In this document: piece by piece, positions 8,367 to 15,673 of the stretch
How the letters are laid out: each line of letters opens with the position of its first letter
Numbering within the stretch: the stretch's first letter is position 1
Assembly: GCF_900141855.1 (NCBI RefSeq)
Contig: NZ_FQYU01000004.1
Span: 1 to 64,000, forward strand
Direction: 5' to 3'
Length of the DNA: 64,000 bases
DNA from: Pseudozobellia thermophila
Lineage (GTDB): Bacteria > Bacteroidota > Bacteroidia > Flavobacteriales > Flavobacteriaceae
Notes under the pieces: model-generated
Told to the model about the DNA's origin: nothing
Databases searched by the model: none
What the model saw: only the letters and a program-made list of their open reading frames with translations
Made by a program: the position numbers and the translations under genes

Positions 8367-9445
8367 TCCTCCGGTTTTAAAAGTTCGGTATGCTCGTCGA
8401 TTCCTTCCAAAACCTCCACTTGATCCAAATTCTGAAGTCCTAGGACAACTTCGACCGGGCCATCGGCCGTGAGCACCTTGTTGCCCTCCATGACATAGGT
8501 CTTCGGAATGGTCAGGGCGCCCTCCTTTTCGGCAATGACGATGTTCGCCTCACCGGCCAGGCCGGGGTATAGGGTTTTTGGCGGTTGTACAAAGTTGGCC
8601 TCTATGGTAAAGGTCTGTGAACGCTCGTCCTTTCGGGGGTAAATCTTGGCGATTTTCGCCGTAAACACTTTGGAAGGATAGGCATCCAAGGTAATCAAGG
8701 CCTTTTGCCCCACCGCTATCTTTACGATATCGACCTCGTCTACAAGCATTTCTATTATAAAGACCGAATCGCTTCCTACCGCGGCCAAGGGCTCCATGGT
8801 CGTTACGATTTCCCCGGGCTCCTTAAAAAGGGCATAGACCCTGCCATTTATGGTACTGGCCACCGTAAAGTCCTTTGTATTTATCAACGACGATTCATAA
8901 TTGTTTTGGGCCTGTTGTACTTGGGTCCGCAGCTCATTCTTGGTGCGTTCGTACCTACTTTTTAAGAGGTTCAGGTTGTTCCGTGAAAGTTCATAGGCCA
9001 ATTTGCGGTTGTCGAATTCCACCTTCGACCCAATTTTTTGTTCCCATAGGCGCTTCTGCCTAAAAAAGTTGACCGAATCGTTTTGAAAGCTTAAGCGGGC
9101 CGCGGCAATCTCGTCTTCCAGCCCTTTGAGAACGGCCGAACTTCCATTGTAGTTTTCGCGGGCCAGTTGCAGGGCCAATTTGGCATTTTCGGTATTGAGC
9201 TTGGGCGCATTGTTGACTATTTGCATCAGGGGCGTTCCCTTTTTTACCAAATCGCCCTCATCGACCAGGTTTTGCTCCAAAATGCCCCCTACTGCCGCAT
9301 AAACCTGGTAGAGGCTATCGGGCTGGACCGTGGCCGAAGCGTATACCGATTCCGTCAACCTGGTTTTTTGGGGAACGGTCTTCTCCCCCTTAGGTGTACA
9401 GGCAACCATAAACAAAGCCAATCCTACAATAACAAAACAGCGCAT
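8363..9445 (-). CDS. HlyD/MacA-type periplasmic adaptor lipoprotein
   Basis: 360 residues. The signal sequence ends in a lipobox (FMVAC, Cys16). The order is a lipoyl/barrel-sandwich half, a coiled-coil hairpin (roughly residues 85-190), the second lipoyl half, a beta-barrel and a membrane-proximal domain. Such adaptors couple an inner-membrane ABC or RND pump to an outer-membrane channel; with the FtsX permease and ATPase that follow it makes a MacAB-like exporter. No outer-membrane channel gene lies next to it. The promoter has an imperfect dyad (9499-9510) and TATTTTG at 9474-9468, one base off the usual spacing. Confidence 0.88.
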   Translation of the reverse strand: MRCFVIVGLALFMVACTPKGEKTVPQKTRLTESVYASATVQPDSLYQVYAAVGGILEQNLVDEGDLVKKGTPLMQIVNNAPKLNTENAKLALQLARENYNGSSAVLKGLEDEIAAARLSFQNDSVNFFRQKRLWEQKIGSKVEFDNRKLAYELSRNNLNLLKSRYERTKNELRTQVQQAQNNYESSLINTKDFTVASTINGRVYALFKEPGEIVTTMEPLAAVGSDSVFIIEMLVDEVDIVKIAVGQKALITLDAYPSKVFTAKIAKIYPRKDERSQTFTIEANFVQPPKTLYPGLAGEANIVIAEKEGALTIPKTYVMEGNKVLTADGPVEVVLGLQNLDQVEVLEGIDEHTELLKPEE

Positions 9446-9498
9446 AGTTCCAATAATTGTCGAAGCTCAAAATAAGGGGAAATTAAGTTTTAAGAATA

Positions 9499-9510
9499 TG
9501 AGGAAAGTCA
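9499..9510 (-). promoter_or_regulatory. Imperfect dyad operator of the MacAB-like operon
   Basis: TGAG-GAAA-GTCA: one half-site has G in place of C/T. TATTTTG (9474-9468, minus strand) is one base off the standard 29.5 bp spacing. The position upstream of a divergent intergenic region supports it, but it is weaker than the others. Confidence 0.5.
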
Positions 9511-9594
9511 TGATACGGCCCGGTCGCCAAAAAAGTATCCGATAGGCTAGCTTTTGTTCCAAGGCCCCCGAAGGCTTTCGACCAAAACCAAAAC

Positions 9595-9606
9595 TGACCG
9601 AAATCA
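9595..9606 (+). promoter_or_regulatory. Crp/Fnr-type dyad operator of the PNPOx-family gene
   Basis: TGAC-CGAA-ATCA. A perfect TAGTTTTG (9630-9637) begins 29.5 bp from the centre. Confidence 0.82.
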
Positions 9607-9658
9607 TATCTCTTCCCAACAACTTCATTTAGTTTTGATTACAACACAAAAACAAAAG

Positions 9659-10114
9659 ATGAGAAGAAATTTGGACCAAAAGGAAGGTATTGAGCTACTG
9701 AGCAACCACTACATAGGCCATTTGGGCTATATTTCGGGCGCCTACCCCCATGTGATTCCCATCACCTATTACTACGATAAGGCCAGCAATACCATTACCA
9801 GCTATTCATCCGAAGGCCATAAGATAGAGGCCATGCGAAAAAACCCGCGGGTCTCGCTATGTGTAAACGAGATACATTCCGTAGCCGATTGGCAATCGGT
9901 TCTGGTCTATGGCTCCTTTGAAGAACTGACCGGCATCGATGCCAAGCACATGCTCAGGGAATTTTCCGAAGGGATAAAGGACCTTATAAAACGGAGTCGG
10001 AAAAAAGACGTCCAATACATAAGTGAGTTTTCCGCAAAAATCGAAAAGGGGGATACCCCCTTGGTCTTCCGCATCCATATCGATGAGATCACGGGCAAGA
10101 AAAGGGAATCTTAA
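9659..10114 (+). CDS. Pyridoxamine-phosphate-oxidase-fold flavin protein
   Basis: 151-residue split-barrel flavin-binding protein of the NimA/PNPOx type: an N-terminal helix, the YIGHLGYISG strand pair, HVIPITYYYD, then SSEGHKIEAMRKNPRVSLCV. Relatives bind FMN, F420 or haem and act as reductases or flavin sinks. The ATG at 9659 lies 22 nt after the -7 element; a longer reading would include the promoter. The gene has its own promoter, so it is a separate unit from ppsA. A PNPOx-fold protein is also part of the M. tuberculosis DosR regulon. Substrate unknown. Confidence 0.82.
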   Translation: MRRNLDQKEGIELLSNHYIGHLGYISGAYPHVIPITYYYDKASNTITSYSSEGHKIEAMRKNPRVSLCVNEIHSVADWQSVLVYGSFEELTGIDAKHMLREFSEGIKDLIKRSRKKDVQYISEFSAKIEKGDTPLVFRIHIDEITGKKRES

Positions 10115-10127
10115 AACCGCGTTTCGA

Positions 10128-10139
10128 TGACCCATGTCA
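10128..10139 (+). promoter_or_regulatory. Crp/Fnr-type dyad operator of ppsA
   Basis: TGAC-CCAT-GTCA. TATCTTCG (10163-10170) begins 29.5 bp from the centre. It lies 14 bp after the stop codon of the preceding gene. Confidence 0.8.
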
Positions 10140-10194
10140 TTTTACGGTGAAGGCACCGTCATTATCTTCGATCAAAACCTTAAAAAATTGTGTT

Positions 10195-12591
10195 ATGCTG
10201 GTCAAAAAATTCAATGAAGTCGGCATCTCCGACCTTGCCTCTGTCGGGGGAAAGAACGCCTCGCTGGGGGAAATGTACAATAAACTGACCTCCAAGGGGG
10301 TACGCGTACCCAACGGCTTTGCCACAACGGCGACCGCCTTTTGGCTGTTCTTAAGGGAGAATGGGATACGGGAGGCCTTGGAAAATATCATGTCCGACCT
10401 CGATAGGCACCAGTACAGCAACCTGGGACTTATCGGTGAAAGGGCGAGGGAACTCATATTGAACGGGGCCTTTTCCCCCGCGCTCTCCGAAGCGATCCTC
10501 GGTGCCTATCGCGACTTGGGCCAGGGTGGCGAAGTGGCCGTGGCCGTTCGCAGCAGCGCTACTGCCGAAGATCTGCCCGGAGCTAGTTTTGCCGGTCAGC
10601 ACGATACGTTTTTAAATGTAAAGGGCGAAGCGGCCCTCCTCGGGGCGGTGAAAAGATGTTACGCGTCCCTGTACACCGACCGGGCCATAAAGTACCGGGA
10701 AGACAAGGGCTTTTTACACAAGGATGTGGCCCTTTCGGTCGGGGTACAACTTATGGTCCGTTCCGACATCGGTTGTTCGGGCGTCGGCTTCACCATTGAA
10801 CCGGAATCGGGTTGCGACAAGATCGTCTTGCTCTCGGGAGTTTGGGGGCTGGGCGAGAATATCGTACAAGGCACCGTCAACCCCGACGAATTTTACGTCT
10901 TTAAACCCAGTCTCAGGACGGGAAAATTCCCCATCGTACAAAAAAAACGGGGCGAAAAAAAATTGACCATGGTCTATGCCCCGGAAGAACAAAGGGCAAC
11001 GACGATAAATATCGACACCCCGCCCGAAAGGCAAGAACAGTTTGTTCTCGGTGACGGGGAGGTAGAGCTTTTGGGCCAATGGGCCTTGCTCATAGAGGAA
11101 CACTATCAAAAGCCGATGGATATCGAATGGGCAAAGGATGGGGTTACAAACGAGTTGTTCATTACCCAGGCCCGCCCGGAAACGGTGCACGGGGCGAAAA
11201 ACAATAAGACCCACATCGAATACCGTCTCTCCGAAAAGGGGAAGGTCTTAGTGGAGGGCAACGCGGTGGGCACCAAGATCAAGACGGGACGTGCCCTTCT
11301 TCTGAACGCGCCCGACGAGGCCAAGGAACTGTCGCCCGATACCCTAATCGTAACCGATACCATTACGCCCGACTGGGATCCCCTGCTAAAAAAAGTGGGC
11401 GGGATCATTACCAACAAAGGGGGGCGTACCAGCCACGCGGCCATTGTTGCCCGCGAACTGGGCGTACCGGCCATAGTCGGTTGCGGCAACGCCACGGACC
11501 TCATTGCCGGCGGAGAGACGATAACCATGTCGTGTGCCCAAGGCAAGACAGGATTTGTCTACCAAGGGAAATTGGCCTTTGAGGAACGCAAAATCGATTT
11601 TTCGAGCCTACGCCAACCCCGAACCCAGGCCAAATTAATACTGGCCGATCCCGAAAACGCCTTTGCTCTTTCCTTTTACCCGAACAGTGGGGTCGGTTTG
11701 CTCCGTATGGAGTTTATCATAACCCACAAGGTAAAGGTGCACCCCATGGCCTTGGTGCAATTTGACCGTATCGAGGATGCCGCTACCCGCGACACCATTG
11801 AAACGCTTACCAAAGACTACCAGGCGAAATCCGATTATTTTGTCGACCAACTCTCGCAAGGTATCGCCACCATCGCCGCCGCGTTTTATCCGAAGGAGGT
11901 AATCGTCCGGTTGAGCGATTTTAAATCCAACGAATACGCCAATCTGGTGGGAGGCACCTATTTCGAGCCCCAGGAAGAGAACCCCATGCTGGGCTTTAGG
12001 GGAGCTTCGAGATACTATAGCGACCGATATAAGGAAGGCTTTGCCCTGGAATGTGCCGCCATTAAACGGGTGCGGGAAACGATGGGACTGGCCAACCTCA
12101 AGGTGATGGTCCCCTTTTGCAGAACCGTCGAGGAAGGCAAAAAAGTACTTCGTATCATGGAAGAAAACGGACTGTACCGCGGTGGGAACGGGCTTGAGAT
12201 CTATACCATGGTCGAAATTCCGAGCAACGTGATCCTGGCCGAGGAGTTTGCCCAAATATTCGACGGGTTCTCCATTGGATCCAACGACCTGACCCAATTG
12301 ACAATGGGTATCGACCGCGACTCCGAAATAATGGGGGGGTTATTCGATGAAAACGACGAGGCCGCCAAACGGATGATAGCCATGGCCATACGATCGGCCC
12401 GAAAAACCGGTACCCCGATCGGCCTTTGCGGACAGGCCCCGAGCGATTTCCCTGAGTTCGCCCAATTTCTCGTCAACGAAGGTATCGACAGTATATCCTT
12501 TAACCCCGATGCCCTGCTACAGGGAATCGAAAACATCAATCGCGCCGAAAAAGCACAGGTATCGTTCGGAATGGCGGAAAGCAGTAATTAG
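10195..12591 (+). CDS. ppsA: Phosphoenolpyruvate synthase
   Basis: 798-residue PEP synthase, full length. It has an N-terminal ATP-grasp domain (VAVRSSATAEDLPGASFAGQ), the swivelling phosphohistidine domain with GGRTSHAAIVARELG (His414 as phospho-carrier) and a C-terminal PEP/pyruvate barrel with the catalytic cysteine in GLCGQAPSD (Cys745). It converts pyruvate, ATP and water to PEP, AMP and phosphate in gluconeogenesis. Start chosen at 10195 because the longer reading contains the -7 element. Own promoter with operator. A role in saving carbon or adjusting the adenylate pool in energy-limited cells is inference from its company. Confidence 0.95.
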   Translation: MLVKKFNEVGISDLASVGGKNASLGEMYNKLTSKGVRVPNGFATTATAFWLFLRENGIREALENIMSDLDRHQYSNLGLIGERARELILNGAFSPALSEAILGAYRDLGQGGEVAVAVRSSATAEDLPGASFAGQHDTFLNVKGEAALLGAVKRCYASLYTDRAIKYREDKGFLHKDVALSVGVQLMVRSDIGCSGVGFTIEPESGCDKIVLLSGVWGLGENIVQGTVNPDEFYVFKPSLRTGKFPIVQKKRGEKKLTMVYAPEEQRATTINIDTPPERQEQFVLGDGEVELLGQWALLIEEHYQKPMDIEWAKDGVTNELFITQARPETVHGAKNNKTHIEYRLSEKGKVLVEGNAVGTKIKTGRALLLNAPDEAKELSPDTLIVTDTITPDWDPLLKKVGGIITNKGGRTSHAAIVARELGVPAIVGCGNATDLIAGGETITMSCAQGKTGFVYQGKLAFEERKIDFSSLRQPRTQAKLILADPENAFALSFYPNSGVGLLRMEFIITHKVKVHPMALVQFDRIEDAATRDTIETLTKDYQAKSDYFVDQLSQGIATIAAAFYPKEVIVRLSDFKSNEYANLVGGTYFEPQEENPMLGFRGASRYYSDRYKEGFALECAAIKRVRETMGLANLKVMVPFCRTVEEGKKVLRIMEENGLYRGGNGLEIYTMVEIPSNVILAEEFAQIFDGFSIGSNDLTQLTMGIDRDSEIMGGLFDENDEAAKRMIAMAIRSARKTGTPIGLCGQAPSDFPEFAQFLVNEGIDSISFNPDALLQGIENINRAEKAQVSFGMAESSN

Positions 12592-12673
12592 ATGCACGAC
12601 GGGGCTTTACGAATGCGCGAAGGGCGGCCAACTTTTTTCGCATAGAAGGGCATCACGAAAAATTTTGTAAAAC

Positions 12674-12685
12674 TGATAAAAGTCA
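12674..12685 (+). promoter_or_regulatory. Crp/Fnr-type dyad operator upstream of the ncRNA
   Basis: TGAT-AAAA-GTCA. TACCTTGG (12709-12716) begins 29.5 bp from the centre, predicting a start near 12721. No protein gene follows on this strand before the terminator at 12895-12927, so the product would be RNA only. Confidence 0.72.
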
Positions 12686-12736
12686 TTTATCATGTGCAGG
12701 GCCTACCCTACCTTGGTCCCATATTTAAAAAGGTTC

Positions 12737-12765
12737 TTTGAATATAAAGTACATACTTAGTTTTC
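12737..12765 (+). promoter_or_regulatory. Second, vegetative-type promoter of the ncRNA
   Basis: TTTG (12737-12740), 17 bp, then TAGTTTTC (12758-12765): a good match to the Bacteroidota -33/-7 pair. It predicts a start near 12770, about 20 nt before the closing stem of the RNA. It needs no activator, so the RNA would have a basal and an operator-dependent promoter. Confidence 0.6.
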
Positions 12766-12769
12766 GTGG

Positions 12770-12928
12770 GGAACTCTAAGGTGTAAAAAAGAAGACAAGC
12801 TCGGAATCCCAATGTGTTTTGTTACTTCGAACGCGAATAACCCCGGTTATGGCAGATAAGTACAAAGACCTTGGGCCCAAGATTGTCTTCTAGGAAACCG
12901 GGGTACCGTGGTACCCCGGTTTTTTTAT
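12770..12928 (+). ncRNA. Structured non-coding RNA, possible 6S RNA
   Basis: Long irregular hairpin with no open frame. Closing stem AGAAGACAA (12790-12798) pairs with TTGTCTTCT (12883-12891). Inside it CCCAA (12808-12812) pairs with TTGGG (12871-12875), and TTTTGT plus ACTT (12817-12826, one bulged T) with AAGT plus ACAAAG. An open loop and a small apical hairpin (ATAAC/GTTAT, 12837-12850) follow. An intrinsic terminator ends it. Rod shape, internal bubble and stand-alone promoter fit a flavobacterial 6S-type RNA, which binds RNA polymerase, but I cannot confirm the family without a covariance search. Other regulatory RNAs are possible. Confidence 0.65.
12895..12927 (+). terminator. Intrinsic terminator of the ncRNA
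   Basis: Perfect inverted repeat ACCGGGGTAC / GTACCCCGGT (12897-12906 and 12911-12920) with a CGTG loop, followed by a run of T to 12926. This is the strongest rho-independent terminator in the window. Confidence 0.92.
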
Positions 12929-13009
12929 TTGCGGGCATTTCTGTGCGGAAGGGGCCACCGGATGCAAACGCCCCCTATAGCCTACCCCCCACCCTCGCCT
13001 ACCTGTGGC

Positions 13010-13495
13010 TTAGATCCATTTTTCGAGGGTGTCCAGTTCGTGCTCGTAGCCCCTGAGAATGAACAAATAACACCTTTTGTCCAAATCCTTCAGGCAAGTG
13101 GAAACCATGCCTTCCCCTACCCCTAGCCCCCGTAGGATACCAAAGGGCCCGGATGCGATTTCCCCCAGGGCCTTTCCACCCGTATGGTGCAAGAACTGGG
13201 TGGCCACCGCCCCTATTACAAACAAGGTGCCCATGTCGGGATTGCAAAAAGAACTGAAGTTGGGCGGAAGTCCCGTTGTCCTTTTCCAAAACGCGTTCCA
13301 TTCGTTTTTGGCCTCAAGCAGCCTTTTATCGCCGAGTTTGCAAGTCGGGGACAATTTGCCGAGAACGGACATCTGCAGTTCCGATGTGGCACGCCTGCGT
13401 ATGGTACGAATGGCATTTTCCAACTGCCACAGGTAGCGATAACTCTTCACAAAAAAGCGTTTTTGCCCTTGTTTTTCCATTTCACCCCACTTCAT
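13010..13495 (-). CDS. Hypothetical protein
   Basis: 161 residues, no signal peptide. The N-terminal half is basic and helical; the C-terminal half carries GPFGILRGLGVGEGMVSTC, glycine-rich, which may be a ligand or nucleotide loop, but I do not recognise a family. Several cysteines (in SPTCK, SSFCN, STCL, KRCYL) could bind metal or be redox-active; this is speculation. The promoter TAACTTGG (13547-13540) uses the same dyad (13571-13582) as the divergent YtxH gene, so the pair is probably activated together. It reads towards the ncRNA terminator. Confidence 0.65.
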   Translation of the reverse strand: MKWGEMEKQGQKRFFVKSYRYLWQLENAIRTIRRRATSELQMSVLGKLSPTCKLGDKRLLEAKNEWNAFWKRTTGLPPNFSSFCNPDMGTLFVIGAVATQFLHHTGGKALGEIASGPFGILRGLGVGEGMVSTCLKDLDKRCYLFILRGYEHELDTLEKWI

Positions 13496-13570
13496 AGCAA
13501 CTGTTTAAAATACATACACTTTTAACAACCTATCTTCTACCAAGTTAAAAACAGAAATACCCCAAAAGAA

Positions 13571-13582
13571 TGACCAAGGTCA
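13571..13582. promoter_or_regulatory. Bidirectional dyad operator, YtxH trio and 13495 gene
   Basis: TGAC-CAAG-GTCA. Rightward, TATTTTTG (13606-13613); leftward, TAACTTGG (13547-13540). Both begin exactly 29.5 bp from the centre, so one dyad can serve two divergent promoters. Confidence 0.82.
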
Positions 13583-13655
13583 TTTCAAAAAGAGTTTGTG
13601 GGATCTATTTTTGGTTTGAAGTAAAAACGAATCCTTAATTAAAAAATCAAAAGTC

Positions 13656-13985
13656 ATGACAAACGATAGTGGAAATGTACTGTTGGCCCTTTTAACAGGT
13701 GCCGCCATAGGGGCCGGAATCGGAATTTTGTATGCACCGGACAGGGGCGTGGAAACCCGGAACAAGATCAAGCAAAAGGTAGACGACACCGCCCACGACC
13801 TTTCGGAACGTATTTCGCATGCCAAGGAAGAACTTACCAAAACCGCGAACGAGAAGAAAAACGATTTCGACCGCAAGTTGGATGAAGCGATAGCGACCAT
13901 GAGCTATAAGGCCGATGACATCATCGAGACGTTGGAACGCAAGTTGGAAGACCTCAAAAAGAAGAACGCACAACTGCAAAAATAA
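13656..13985 (+). CDS. YtxH domain protein
   Basis: 109 residues. The N terminus has the YtxH signature: a glycine-rich hydrophobic helix ending in GAGIGILYAPDRG, followed by a long charged helix that probably forms a coiled coil (heptad-like KLDEAIATM to the end). YtxH proteins are induced by general stress in Bacillus but their function is not known. First of three genes in one unit with a holin-like protein and a small basic protein; gaps are 5 and 1 bp. Activated from the dyad at 13571-13582 if the model holds. Confidence 0.88.
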   Translation: MTNDSGNVLLALLTGAAIGAGIGILYAPDRGVETRNKIKQKVDDTAHDLSERISHAKEELTKTANEKKNDFDRKLDEAIATMSYKADDIIETLERKLEDLKKKNAQLQK

Positions 13986-13990
13986 CCGAT

Positions 13991-14335
13991 ATGGTCTTTG
14001 AGGAACTAAAAGAAGACCTCATGGAGGCGGAAGCCGATATGAGGTCTTATATAAAACACAGCGACGAATACCTGAGACTTAAGATCTTTAAGGTAATCAT
14101 GCTCCATGTTACGGGCCTTTCGAAGTTCGTACTTATAGGTGCCAGCTTTACCTTTGCACTTCTCTTCCTATCGTTGGCGGCTTGCCTGGCCCTATCGGAA
14201 GCCCTGAACAATTATTTTATCGGGTTTATTATCGTAGGGCTTTTCTACATTCTGATCGGGACCCTGTTGTACGCCTTCCGGGAGAAATTGAACGCACCTA
14301 TCCTAAAGAAATCCTCTAAATACTATTTCGAGTGA
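13991..14335 (+). CDS. Holin-X/DUF1469-like membrane protein
   Basis: 114 residues with two strong membrane helices (about 42-67 and 72-95) after an amphipathic N terminus; this matches the phage-holin superfamily / Actinobacterial Holin-X type family that usually accompanies YtxH genes. Despite the family name there is no phage gene nearby and it is not expected to lyse cells. The last codons run directly into the next gene with a 1 bp gap. Role unknown; a membrane scaffold for the YtxH partner is a guess. Confidence 0.78.
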   Translation: MVFEELKEDLMEAEADMRSYIKHSDEYLRLKIFKVIMLHVTGLSKFVLIGASFTFALLFLSLAACLALSEALNNYFIGFIIVGLFYILIGTLLYAFREKLNAPILKKSSKYYFE

Positions 14336-14336
14336 T

Positions 14337-14609
14337 ATGCCCAAAGAATACACCTCCTTTGAAGAAATAGACAGGCGTTTAAAAATTTTGGAATTACAGC
14401 GAAAAATCGACCAAGAGAACCTAAAATTACATTTTCGCCAGGCCAAGGTGGGCCTGGTGCCGAAAAAAGTGTTCCAAGGTTTGGGCGCCGCCATTACCCA
14501 AAACCACTCCTTGAAAAGTATCCTTGTGGCCTATGTAGCCAAGAAAGTCTTGGGGCTACTTCGCCGTAAAAAGGGCGAAGAAAAAGACCCAAAGCGGCAA
14601 ACGCCCTAA
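14337..14609 (+). CDS. Small basic protein of the YtxH/holin operon
   Basis: 90 residues. The N-terminal half is an amphipathic charged helix (EIDRRLKILELQRKIDQENL), followed by a glycine-rich segment (QGLGAAITQNH) and a hydrophobic stretch that ends in a very basic tail. It resembles the third member that commonly follows YtxH and holin-like genes in Bacteroidota, but has no named function. Its last bases overlap the convergent response-regulator gene by 4 bp. Confidence 0.75.
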   Translation: MPKEYTSFEEIDRRLKILELQRKIDQENLKLHFRQAKVGLVPKKVFQGLGAAITQNHSLKSILVAYVAKKVLGLLRRKKGEEKDPKRQTP

Positions 14610-15673
14610 AATTGGGCGGCTTTTATTAGTTCCCCCTTGTTCAAGATAATGATCCGCCTACCGCTATCGGTAGTGATCAGGCCCTCGTCCTTAAAATCGG
14701 ACAAGGTACGAATGGCCGTTTCCGTGGCGGTACCGATCATACCCGCAAAATCTTCCCTGGCAATTGAAATCCCACCGTTGGGACGGTCTAAGATCAACCC
14801 CTGCCCATGCAGATCCAAAAGCGCCTTCGCCGCGCGTTTCCTGACCGACGAAAAGGCCATGTCGACCAAATGCGCCTGCATTTCGACCAGGTTGTTCGAA
14901 ATCATGCATATGAATTTTTGGGAAACGATGTGGTTGCCGTATAGCAACCTTATAAAGTCGGCCCTGGGGATTGCACAAAGTTCGGCATCCTCCAAAACCA
15001 CCGCGTTCTCCACATAGGTTCCGGCCGAGTTCAACAAAGACAATTGCCCGATAAAATCGCCAGGGCCGAAGATACCGGTAACCAGTTCCTTTCCCGACTC
15101 GGTACCCTTGTACGTTTTTACGTTCCCGCTTTCGATAAAATACAGGGCGTGCGAACTATCGCCTTCCCAAAAGACGACCTCCTTTTTTGCATAGGGCCTT
15201 AAGCTGTAGTTGCGCGATAGATCTTCTAATTCGATATACTCCGACGCTTCCTTGAGAAAGGCATTGATTCCCTCCAGGTCCCTCGAAATTTTCCTTTTAA
15301 GGCCATCATGCTTTTCAAGGCGACTGGCTATGGCGTCTAACAATTCCCTTTCTTCAAAGGGTTTGGTAAGGTAATCATCGGCCCCTAGGTTCATACCCGT
15401 GCGCATATCCCCGCGATCGGTCTTTGCCGTAAGAAAAATAAAGGGGGTTCCGGCCAAAATGGGGTCTTTTCCCATTAGGCGCAATACTTCGAAGCCGTCC
15501 ATTTTCGGCATCATGATATCACACACCACCAGGTCGGGCAAAAACGTTCTGGCCCTCTCCATGCCTATCTCACCATTTTCGGCGGTCAATACCCCGTAAT
15601 CGGCCAAGGCCAATAGTTCGGCCGTATTCTCCCGAACCGTTTCATTATCCTCGATCAGCAATATTTTTTTCAT
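14606..15673 (-). CDS. Response regulator with REC, cNMP-fold and Crp-type HTH
   Basis: 355 residues. REC domain 1-120 with phospho-acceptor Asp52, Thr82 and Lys104; cNMP-binding-like beta-barrel about 150-265; Crp-type winged helix about 275-345. The recognition helix TATETAIRTL has Glu318 and Arg322, which align with Glu181 and Arg185 of E. coli CRP (Glu209 and Arg213 of FNR) that read the TGA core. It is therefore a good candidate to bind the dyad operators of this window. It overlaps the end of its partner kinase gene by 29 bp. The barrel lacks the FNR iron-sulfur cysteine cluster, so signalling should be by phosphorylation. Close relative of the 38007 product. Confidence 0.9.
   Translation of the reverse strand: MKKILLIEDNETVRENTAELLALADYGVLTAENGEIGMERARTFLPDLVVCDIMMPKMDGFEVLRLMGKDPILAGTPFIFLTAKTDRGDMRTGMNLGADDYLTKPFEERELLDAIASRLEKHDGLKRKISRDLEGINAFLKEASEYIELEDLSRNYSLRPYAKKEVVFWEGDSSHALYFIESGNVKTYKGTESGKELVTGIFGPGDFIGQLSLLNSAGTYVENAVVLEDAELCAIPRADFIRLLYGNHIVSQKFICMISNNLVEMQAHLVDMAFSSVRKRAAKALLDLHGQGLILDRPNGGISIAREDFAGMIGTATETAIRTLSDFKDEGLITTDSGRRIIILNKGELIKAAQF

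Noticed and set aside
12770-12928. tRNA or riboswitch in the ppsA-13010 gap
   Set aside because: No cloverleaf or CCA-type acceptor pattern, and the terminator is followed by no gene on the same strand that a riboswitch could control.
13991-14335. Prophage remnant suggested by the holin-like protein
   Set aside because: No other phage genes nearby; holin-superfamily proteins beside YtxH are common chromosomal genes.
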